Source of the DNA: Caldifermentibacillus hisashii
Lineage (GTDB): Bacteria > Bacillota > Bacilli > Bacillales > Caldibacillaceae
Reading direction: 5' to 3' (one strand)
Length of the DNA: 64,000 bases
Assembly (NCBI RefSeq): GCF_027568575.1
Contig: NZ_JANUVP010000005.1
Shown: one piece after another, positions 17,582 to 24,659 of the stretch
Position numbering within the stretch: position 1 is the stretch's first letter
Layout: every line of letters begins with the position of its first letter
Program-made: the position numbers and the translations under genes
The notes under the pieces: model-generated
Database searches by the model: none
What the model saw: only the letters and a program-made list of their open reading frames with translations
Told to the model about the DNA's origin: nothing

Positions 17582-17849
17582 ATATGAAAAATATAAATTG
17601 GTAGTAAATTTTTTTGTCCACTATGCATAGTATAAAGTAATACAAGAAAATATAGTTTAAATTTATGGACCTTTTGTAATTTTTAATAATATACTACTTA
17701 TTCCTTTTATTGAAATATCAACTTTTATCCTCTTACCATACCACCATGACCGGATGAACGATCCCTAAACTTCATTCAAACATACAGTACATTGTATGTG
17801 ATAGAAGTTTTGTATGTGACAAAAAAATTAAAGGAGGGAATGAATTAGG

Positions 17850-19016
17850 ATGAATAATTATAATAAACACCATTTCACCATTTCTCAAGAGGATTGGTCC
17901 CTCCATCGAAAAGGCCACGAAGATCAACAAAGGCATAATGAAAAGGTTCAGGAAGCAATCAAAAAAAACTTGCCTGATCTAATATCTGAAGAAAGCATTA
18001 TTTTATCAAATGGAAGAGATGTCATAAAAATACCGATACGTTCACTTGATGAATATAAAATCCGTTACAATTATGATAAGAATAAACACGTGGGCCAAGG
18101 CGATGGCGACAGCCAAATTGGTGATGTCATTGCCCGTGACGGTTCAGCGGAAAAAGGACCCGGAAAAGGGCAAGGGGCAGGGGACCAACCTGGAGAAGAC
18201 TATTACGAAGCAGAAGTATCACTTGCCGAATTGGAAGAAGCACTGTTTAGTGAGCTGGAATTACCGAATCTGCAAAGAAAAAATGATCATGAATTAATTG
18301 TGGAAGATATTGAATTTAATGATATTCGAAAGACCGGTTTGATGGGAAATATTGATAAGAAGAAAACCATGCTCACCGCTTTTAAACGTAATGCATTAAG
18401 TGGGAAGCCTTCATTCCATCCGATTTACCCGGAAGATTTGAAATTTAAAACATGGAATGAAAAAATCCGTTATGAGTCAAAGGCTGTTGTTTTGGCAATG
18501 ATGGACACAAGTGGTTCAATGGGAATCTGGGAAAAATATATGGCACGCAGTTTCTTTTTCTGGATGACCCGGTTTTTACGTACGAAATACGAAAAAGTGG
18601 AAATTGAATTTATCGCCCACCATACGGAGGCAAAAGTTGTAACAGAGGATGAATTTTTCTCTAAAGGGGAAAGTGGCGGGACAATTTGTTCTTCAGCTTA
18701 CCGATTGGCGTTGGAGTTGATTCATGGTAAGTATTCACCGAGCCAATACAATATTTATCCGTTCCATTTTTCAGATGGGGATAATTTAACTTCTGATAAT
18801 ATGCGTTGTGTAAAATTGGTTAATGAGTTGATGGAAATTTCAAATATGTTTTATTATGGAGAAGTAAATCAATACAATCGTCACAGTACGTTAATGTCCG
18901 CCTATAAAAATATAAATGATGAGCGATTCCGTTATTTTATATTAAGACAAAAAGCAGATGTCTTTCATGCGATGAAGAGTTTCTTTAATAAGGAAGAAAA
19001 TAAGATGTATGCGTAA
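17850..19016 (+). CDS. yhbH: Sporulation protein YhbH (DUF444)
   Basis: A 388-residue DUF444 protein. After a charged N-terminal region and a glycine-rich linker (GKGQGAGDQPGED) comes a von Willebrand A-like domain with a MIDAS-type motif, AMMDTSGSMG, near residue 218, and a later SDGDN. It works with PrkA in a conserved gene pair, and B. subtilis yhbH mutants are sporulation-defective. AAAGGAGGG precedes the start. The box CATACAGT at about 17779 resembles a sigma-E -10, without a convincing -35. Confidence 0.92.
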   Translation: MNNYNKHHFTISQEDWSLHRKGHEDQQRHNEKVQEAIKKNLPDLISEESIILSNGRDVIKIPIRSLDEYKIRYNYDKNKHVGQGDGDSQIGDVIARDGSAEKGPGKGQGAGDQPGEDYYEAEVSLAELEEALFSELELPNLQRKNDHELIVEDIEFNDIRKTGLMGNIDKKKTMLTAFKRNALSGKPSFHPIYPEDLKFKTWNEKIRYESKAVVLAMMDTSGSMGIWEKYMARSFFFWMTRFLRTKYEKVEIEFIAHHTEAKVVTEDEFFSKGESGGTICSSAYRLALELIHGKYSPSQYNIYPFHFSDGDNLTSDNMRCVKLVNELMEISNMFYYGEVNQYNRHSTLMSAYKNINDERFRYFILRQKADVFHAMKSFFNKEENKMYA

Positions 19017-19018
19017 AT

Positions 19019-19043
19019 CCCCTGTCATGTGCAGGGGTTTTTT
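19019..19043 (+). terminator. Terminator after yhbH
   Basis: CCCCTG/CAGGGG stem with a 7-nt loop and six Ts. Confidence 0.85.
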
Positions 19044-19108
19044 AATGGCCAGAAGTGAAGGATATCTTTCGGGTGCAACTTATTAATTATATGGTAATTG
19101 AGTGGATC

Positions 19109-19687
19109 TTTGACTTGAATTTCCGTCCTGATTTGTCCCATACAGCCGATCTATGGGACAGTTTTGCTTCAAACTCCGGTGGTTTTGTCCCATAGAACCC
19201 GATTCGTCCAATCCTATGGGACATTTTGACTTGAATTTCCGCCTGGTTTGTCCCATACAGCCGATCTATGGGACAGTTTCGCTTCAAACTCCGGTGGTTT
19301 TGTCCCATAGAACCCGATTTGTCTAATCCTATGGGACATTTTAACTTGAATTTCCACTAGTTTTGTCCCATACAGCCGTTCTATGGGACAGTTTTGTTTC
19401 AAACTCCGGTGGTTTTGTCCCATAGAATCCGATTTGTCTAATCCTATGGGACATTTTAACTTGAATTTCCGCTTGTTTTGTCCCATACAGCCGATCTATG
19501 GGACAGTTTCGCTTCAAACTCCAGTGGTTTTGTCCCATAGAACCCGATTCGTCCAATCTTATGGGACATTTTAACTTGAATTTCCGCCTGGTTTGTCCCA
19601 TACAGCCGATCTATGGGACAGTTTCGCTTCAAACTCCGGTGGTTTTGTCCCATAGAACCCGATTTGTCCAAACCAATGGGGCATTTC
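19109..19687. repeat. 115-bp palindromic tandem array (5 units)
   Basis: The anchor TACAGCCG occurs at 19141, 19256, 19371, 19486 and 19601, an exact 115-bp period. Each unit holds two hairpins built from the same 9-mer: TGTCCCATA-N9-TATGGGACA and TGTCCCATA-N20-TATGGGACA. Units differ at only a few positions. A 115-bp period is not a multiple of three, so the open frames it creates on both strands are not conserved coding. It ends about 170 bp before an MFS transporter gene. Confidence 0.9.
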
Positions 19688-19855
19688 AGTAACAGCTTTT
19701 AACGGTTTTCCTCTGCCGTACTGATCTGTACGTAGCTGCTAAAAATTTCCTTTTACAAATTTGAAAGTGTAATCATTTCTAAATGCAAAAAATTTTGATA
19801 TAATTGTATAGAACAATATGAACATTTTGGATATACAAAGGGATAGGGGATAATA

Positions 19856-21058
19856 ATGGCCAAATTAGTAATAGAAAAAGATACTGTTACCGGCACTAGG
19901 ATTGAAAAAATTTGGACAAAGGACTTTATTTTAATCTGTTTAGCCAATTTTTTTGTTTTTTTAGGATTCCAAATGACTTTGCCAACTCTTCCGTTATTTG
20001 TTGAAGCGTTAGGTGGGCGGGATCAATTAATTGGATTGGCGGTTGGAATTTTTACTTTCTCGGCATTATTGATTCGTCCATTTGCCGGGCATGCTTTAGA
20101 AACAAAGGGGAGAGGTATCATTTATTTATCCGGATTATTGATCTTTTTCCTATCGGTCGGATTTTTTAGTGCTACCGCAAGCATATTATTCCTTTTTGTC
20201 ATGAGAATTGTTCAAGGTTTAGGTTGGGGATTATCAACGACAGCTTCAGGAACAATTGCGACAGATATCATTCCGGGAAAACGGAGAGGTGAAGGTTTAG
20301 GTTATTACGGGTTATCGGGAAATTTAGCATTGGCATTCGGTCCATCACTCGGATTAATTTTGGTGGAACATGTTTCCTTTCAATCGTTATTTATCATCTG
20401 TGCCATATTTGGTTTGTTGGCATTTATCCTTTCATCATTTATTTCGTTTAAAAAAGTGGAACAAAAAGAAAAAGTGGCTCTTGTTGGGAAATGGGATTTC
20501 TATGAAAAGTCAGCGTTAAAGCCTTCCGTTCTTGCCTTTTTCATCACCGTTACGTTTGGAGGAATCGCCTCCTTTTTACCTCTATATACAGTGCAAAAAG
20601 GGGTAGAAGGCATTCAAACGTATTTTTTTATTTACGCAATGGCGTTAATGGTAACAAGAACATTTGCCGGTCAGTTATATGATCGCAAAGGGCACCGTGC
20701 TGTTTTTATTCCAGGAACGCTTCTTATTTTTCTTGCCATGTTATTTTTGGCTTGGTTGCCAAATAGCTTCATATTATTTATTGCAGCATTTCTTTACGGC
20801 TTTGGTTTTGGTACCATTCAGCCGGCACTTCAGGCATGGGCGGTGGAACGATCACCGAAAAATCGCCGTGGCATGGCTAATGCAACTTTTTTTTCCTTTT
20901 TTGATCTCGGAGTCGGATTTGGGGCAATTTTGTTCGGTCAAATCGGTCATTGGATTGGATATGCCAGTATTTATCTAGCAGCTGCCCTTTCCATCTTGAT
21001 GTCAATCGGTTTATATATATTTATTTTAAGAACGGAAAAAATAAATGCGGTTTCATAG
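19856..21058 (+). CDS. MFS transporter (drug-efflux-like)
   Basis: A 400-residue major-facilitator protein with about 12 hydrophobic segments. Visible MFS motifs are LLIRPFAGHALETKGRG between helices 2 and 3 and RTFAGQLYDRKGHR at the matching loop of the second half, plus RIVQGLGWGLSTTASGTIATD in helix 4-5. These resemble YwoG/SetA-like efflux carriers; the substrate is unknown. The ATG follows a weak AGGGGATAA. The 115-bp hairpin array lies directly upstream. Confidence 0.85.
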   Translation: MAKLVIEKDTVTGTRIEKIWTKDFILICLANFFVFLGFQMTLPTLPLFVEALGGRDQLIGLAVGIFTFSALLIRPFAGHALETKGRGIIYLSGLLIFFLSVGFFSATASILFLFVMRIVQGLGWGLSTTASGTIATDIIPGKRRGEGLGYYGLSGNLALAFGPSLGLILVEHVSFQSLFIICAIFGLLAFILSSFISFKKVEQKEKVALVGKWDFYEKSALKPSVLAFFITVTFGGIASFLPLYTVQKGVEGIQTYFFIYAMALMVTRTFAGQLYDRKGHRAVFIPGTLLIFLAMLFLAWLPNSFILFIAAFLYGFGFGTIQPALQAWAVERSPKNRRGMANATFFSFFDLGVGFGAILFGQIGHWIGYASIYLAAALSILMSIGLYIFILRTEKINAVS

Positions 21059-21079
21059 TTTGATTCTTTAAATATACTA

Positions 21080-21107
21080 GGAAGGCTCGCCAATCCTTCC
21101 AGTTTTT
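21080..21107 (+). terminator. Terminator after the MFS gene
   Basis: GGAAGG/CCTTCC stem with a 9-nt loop, then TTTTT. Confidence 0.65.
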
Positions 21108-21120
21108 GTTATAATATGAA

Positions 21121-21136
21121 TGTGAAAAACATCACA
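21121..21136. promoter_or_regulatory. Rex/Fnr-type operator upstream of ldh
   Basis: TGTGA-AAAACA-TCACA is a perfect inverted repeat with 6-bp spacing, the form used by both Rex and CRP/Fnr proteins. It begins six bases after a TATAAT (21110-21115), so it would cover the transcription start. ldh is a classic Rex target in Gram-positives. The distance to the ldh start (about 435 bp) implies a long leader, and the -35 of this promoter is poor. Confidence 0.5.
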
Positions 21137-21569
21137 TAATTTCCTTTCCGCTTAGGAACAAATTTAGAAAAACCTCCTTATAAGTTCATAACACTATTGA
21201 CACCGTTAAAAAATAAATAAGGTGGAGAAAATCCTAACATTGCTTCTTCAAAAAAAAGGCAAAAAGACTAAAGATAAAGTGAATGGTCACTGAACGACGG
21301 GGCGCATACTTTTATACGTTAAGAGAGGTATAGCATCCTATAAAAAAAACGACTGTTATTTTCTCGGATTTTTTTAACCACGAAGAGATGAAAATTATTT
21401 CCTTTATCTTGGGAAACAATATCCATAGAGAAAAAAGAAATGGAATGGATTGGTGTTATTTGGTAACATTCTTCAGGAGGACTTTGAATTATTCACCTAT
21501 AGCGGTGATCTATAAATGTTTCGCAAAATTTTAAAGGAATTCCAAATATATTGTATAGGAGTGGATTTG
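21137..21569 (+). other. Long ldh leader region
   Basis: About 430 bp without a convincing gene. It contains a TTGACA (21197-21202) lacking a good -10 and several A-rich stretches. No T-box or known riboswitch signature was found. Confidence 0.4.
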
Positions 21570-22520
21570 ATGTCTAATCGTGTAAGTAAAGTAGTACTTG
21601 TCGGAACCGGTGCTGTTGGTTCCAGTTACGCTTTTGCCTTATTAAATCAGGGAATTGCCGGGGAACTCGTGATGATTGACGTAAAAAAAGAGAAAACGGA
21701 AGGGGATGCAATGGACTTAAATCATGGCCTTCCATTTGCACCTGCCAAAATGATTATCCGTCATGGTGACTATTCAGATTGTCATAATGCTGATATTGTT
21801 GTTTTAACAGCTGGTGCAGCTCAAAAGCCCGGTGAAACACGTCTTGACCTTGTTGAAAAAAATACGAGAATCACGAAAAGTATTGTTGAAGAAGTCATGG
21901 CCAGCGGTTTTAACGGAATTTTCATCGTTGCATCAAATCCGGTTGATATTCTTACTTATGCAACATGGAAATTTTCGGGATTACCAAAAGAACGCGTAAT
22001 CGGTTCCGGAACAATATTAGATACTGCCCGTCTACGTTACATGTTGGGTGATTACTTCAATGTAGACACTAGAAATGTCCATGCATATATTATAGGTGAA
22101 CATGGTGATACGGAACTTCCGGTATGGAGTCATGCAGGGATTGGCGTGATTCCCATTTTTGATTGGATGAGAAAGGACCCGAAATACAAAGTGGAGGATT
22201 TAAATGATATATTTGTCCAAGCCCGCGATGCTGCCTATCATATCATTGAGAAAAAGGGTGCAACTTACTATGGGATCGCAATGGGGTTGGTTCGATTAAC
22301 AAAGGCAATTTTACAAGATGAGCATTCCATTTTAACGGTTTCTACATATTTGGACGGTGAATATGATCATAAAGATTTGTTTATCGGTGTACCGGCTATT
22401 GTCACAAGAAATGGAATTAGTGGCGTGATTAAAATGGAATTGACCGCCACCGAGAAAGACCGGCTCAATCATTCTATTCGTGTTTTAAAAGAAACCATGA
22501 ACAGTGTCAATTTGACCTAG
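21570..22520 (+). CDS. ldh: L-lactate dehydrogenase
   Basis: A 316-residue NAD-dependent L-LDH. NAD motif VVLVGTGAVGSSYAFALLNQ at the start, substrate loop with AGAAQKPGETRLDL (the Gln-Lys-Pro signature of LDH rather than MDH), VASNPVDILTYATWK, and the active-site His in IIGEHGDTELPVWS. It reduces pyruvate to L-lactate to reoxidise NADH during fermentation. The ATG 21570 follows TAGGAGTGGATTTG. The Rex/Fnr palindrome upstream fits redox or oxygen control. Confidence 0.95.
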   Translation: MSNRVSKVVLVGTGAVGSSYAFALLNQGIAGELVMIDVKKEKTEGDAMDLNHGLPFAPAKMIIRHGDYSDCHNADIVVLTAGAAQKPGETRLDLVEKNTRITKSIVEEVMASGFNGIFIVASNPVDILTYATWKFSGLPKERVIGSGTILDTARLRYMLGDYFNVDTRNVHAYIIGEHGDTELPVWSHAGIGVIPIFDWMRKDPKYKVEDLNDIFVQARDAAYHIIEKKGATYYGIAMGLVRLTKAILQDEHSILTVSTYLDGEYDHKDLFIGVPAIVTRNGISGVIKMELTATEKDRLNHSIRVLKETMNSVNLT

Positions 22521-22617
22521 TTTAACGTGCAGTAAGGACACTTCACTTTATTAAATAACTTGAGTTTCCCACCTTAGGACGAAAGGCAAACTCGTCGACA
22601 ACTCTGGTCGAGAACTA

Positions 22618-22724
22618 GAGGACACTGAAAAAGTGCGAAACAATCTTGCTAAACACCATTTAGATGTATTTCCGGGTTTTATATTGTGTTAGTAAATCTA
22701 TTCAAATAGTTTTTCAGTGGCCTC
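22618..22724. mobile_element. MITE-like element, copy 1 (107 bp)
   Basis: Ends GAGGACACTGAAAAA and TTTTTCAGTGGCCTC form 15-bp terminal inverted repeats with one mismatch. It is flanked by a 9-bp direct repeat with one mismatch (CGAGAACTA / TGAGAACTA), as left by transposition. The AT-rich interior contains AATCTTGCTAAACACC, shared with copy 2 at 52360. There is no coding capacity. Confidence 0.75.
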
Positions 22725-22730
22725 TGAGAA

Positions 22731-22994
22731 CTACTCAATTTTATCGACGAAACTTCCAGCAGTCTTTGGGATGCGAAATAGTAAATGATTATCAATAAGG
22801 ATGCCTGAATGATTAAAATAACTTAATTGTTCAGCTCCTATTTTTTTGTGGGTAAAAGCAAAAAATTCCGGCAAAGAAAAAGATGCAAAGGGAATTTTAT
22901 GATTTAAGTAAAATTGCACAAGGAAAGCTTCGAATCCTATGGACACCTTTTGACAACACAAGCCAAGCAGTTGAAAAAAACGTTTTTTTAACAA
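22731..22994 (-). pseudogene. Possible fragment of an unknown gene
   Basis: An 87-codon minus-strand frame whose second half reads like protein (LPEFFAFTHKKIGAEQLSYF, GILIDNHLLFRIPKT). It has no ribosome site at its TTG start and abuts MITE copy 1. I recognise no family. It may be the broken end of a gene or non-coding. Confidence 0.25.
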
Positions 22995-23009
22995 AATAAA
23001 GTAAACTTC

Positions 23010-23055
23010 TTTACAATGTTACATAATTAGTTATAAAATAATATTGTGTAACATT
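23010..23055 (+). promoter_or_regulatory. Recombinase promoter wrapped by an inverted repeat
   Basis: TTTACA (23010) and TATAAA (23032) with a 16-bp spacer form a plausible promoter. Perfect 9-bp arms AATGTTACA (23015-23023) and TGTAACATT (23047-23055) sit in the spacer and just past the start. This is the layout of a repressor operator or of paired recombinase arm sites. Confidence 0.5.
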
Positions 23056-23071
23056 ATTGGAGGGGGATTTT

Positions 23072-23635
23072 GTGGAGTATGTGAACCCAATTAAAAAAAT
23101 TGAAAAAATACAAGCAATGAAAAAGGTTTTACGTCAATCTTCACTTCGGGATTTACTCCTTTTCGTTATTGGGATAAATACGGGAATTAAAGTACATGAT
23201 TTATTGTATTTAACGGTTAAAGACGTATGGGACGGTTCCCAAACAAGAGAGTTTCTTTACTTAAAGGATGAAAAAAATGGGGAAGTAAAAGCATATTATT
23301 TAAACAGCAAAGTAAGAGAAGTATTAAGGGATTACTTGGCAAGCAACGAATTGCAGCCGGATGATTTTCTATTTAAATCAAAAAAAAATAACCATCCAAT
23401 TACGAGGCAACAAGCCTATCGAATCATCAATCATGCTGCAAAAGAAGTAGGGATCCAGGAAAAAATCGGAACCCACACGCTTCGAAAGACGTTCGGATAT
23501 CATGCCTATCGTAAAGGGGTGGCCATTTCTATTTTAAAAAATATTTTTAACCAGCACTCCACAGCAGAAACTTTAAAATATATTGGAATCGATAAAAACG
23601 AACAAAAGCTCATTAAGGTCGATGTGAATTTATAA
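23072..23635 (+). CDS. Small tyrosine recombinase/integrase
   Basis: A 187-residue catalytic-domain-only tyrosine recombinase. The box II pattern HTLRKTFGYHAYRKG has the His-x-x-Arg, and HSTAETLKYIGID supplies the second His and the Tyr nucleophile. The first catalytic Arg, normally in TGLRISEL, is replaced by Lys in NTGIKVHDLL. It lacks the usual N-terminal SAM-like core-binding domain. The GTG 23072 follows GGAGGGGG. It stands alone, with no prophage, excisionase or cargo genes nearby, and converges on the UspA gene. Confidence 0.82.
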   Translation: MEYVNPIKKIEKIQAMKKVLRQSSLRDLLLFVIGINTGIKVHDLLYLTVKDVWDGSQTREFLYLKDEKNGEVKAYYLNSKVREVLRDYLASNELQPDDFLFKSKKNNHPITRQQAYRIINHAAKEVGIQEKIGTHTLRKTFGYHAYRKGVAISILKNIFNQHSTAETLKYIGIDKNEQKLIKVDVNL

Positions 23636-23650
23636 TTAAAGATTTAAACA

Positions 23651-24331
23651 TCAATCCGTGTTATTTAAATCAATTTTGTTCAAGTCCATATTTTTTAAAT
23701 CTCTAATAATCCCGTCAGTGACTTGGACTTGCCGGGTTTCCCAACCGTTCATAAATCGGAAAATTCCGTTATCAAAATCCGTACCGACTTCTTTGAAAAA
23801 AATACCTTCATATTCAATATCTTTTGTATGACTGAATGTTAGACAGTATTCTGTACCGGATTTAACAAGGTATGCACGGATTCCTTTTTCAAATAAACCC
23901 TCTTCATCACGAATATATCTGGAGACAGAAATAATATGAAGATCGACAAAAGGAATTTCATGCAAGAGCGCATGAATGATTGAACCTTTTGTAATCTGTT
24001 CCCAGCGGCTTTGAGCAGTCTGCCCGAGGATGATTTGGGTTATGTGATTCTGTCTGGCCACTTCAGCAATTACTTTCGCCACCGGACGTTTTTCATTATC
24101 TTTAATGATAAATTGAGCAGAAGGGTGCGATTCAGCAAATTTTTTCCACTGTTCGATATAAATTACTTTTTCGGCGTCTAATTCATCAAAAGGGGCTAAA
24201 TCAACCGTTAATATATAAAGTGGTGCTTTAAGCATATTTGCAATTTGGCAGCCACGTCGAATCAATCTTTCTCCATTTGGACCATAGTAAACACAAACAA
24301 GAATTCTTTCATTTGAAAAATTTGCTTCCAT
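23651..24331 (-). CDS. UspA-domain protein divergent from mrp
   Basis: A 226-residue protein. Residues 8-145 form a universal-stress domain of the KdpD N-terminal type: ILVCVYYGPNGERLIRRG at the start and the nucleotide-binding ILGQTAQSRWEQITKGSII. About 80 further residues form a C-terminal region I cannot assign (LTFSHTKDIEYEGIFF). It is transcribed away from the mrp operon. A role in sensing K+/Na+ or energy state is suggested by the KdpD resemblance and the neighbour, not proven. GAGGTGA precedes the ATG. Confidence 0.75.
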   Translation of the reverse strand: MEANFSNERILVCVYYGPNGERLIRRGCQIANMLKAPLYILTVDLAPFDELDAEKVIYIEQWKKFAESHPSAQFIIKDNEKRPVAKVIAEVARQNHITQIILGQTAQSRWEQITKGSIIHALLHEIPFVDLHIISVSRYIRDEEGLFEKGIRAYLVKSGTEYCLTFSHTKDIEYEGIFFKEVGTDFDNGIFRFMNGWETRQVQVTDGIIRDLKNMDLNKIDLNNTD

Positions 24332-24659
24332 CTATGATTCACCTCAAATGTTTTTGTTGGAATCACCTATTTGACTATGTAGAACTATAACCGATGGAAC
24401 GAGAGTAGTCAATCCAAAACTGCCTATATTTCATTTTTCAACAAATTTTAGGAACATGAAAAATGTAAGGCTGTCACATGGTAAAGCCTTAGTAAAAAAA
24501 GTTGCCCTCTGAAAATTGTAAGTATATCGGCAACATGCATAGGTTGCGTATGGTAAAAGCTCTCAGTATAAAGTTATGCTGTGAAAATGAATATGATCAA
24601 GAATTTTTGCCTCTTTTCGTGGCTTCCGAAATTGAATGAAATTGTTGGGGGGATGCCGT
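24332..24659. other. Divergent regulatory region usp/mrp
   Basis: It holds a hairpin-capable GTTGCC...GGCAAC pair (about 24501-24535, 22-bp loop) and short repeats of CATAGGTTGCGTATGG type. No clear consensus promoter was recognised. Confidence 0.35.

Noticed and set aside
19087..19692. Several overlapping 60-90-codon reading frames on both strands
   Set aside because: They are created by the 115-bp tandem repeat, whose period is not a multiple of three; they read the same repeat in shifted frames and lack ribosome sites.
21137..21569. T-box or other riboswitch in the ldh leader
   Set aside because: No AGGGTGGNACCGCG-type T-box core or other known riboswitch signature was found.
22618..23635. 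Integrative element with the recombinase as its integrase
   Set aside because: There is no tRNA target, no matching attachment repeats and no cargo; the nearby MITE has its own ends and duplication.
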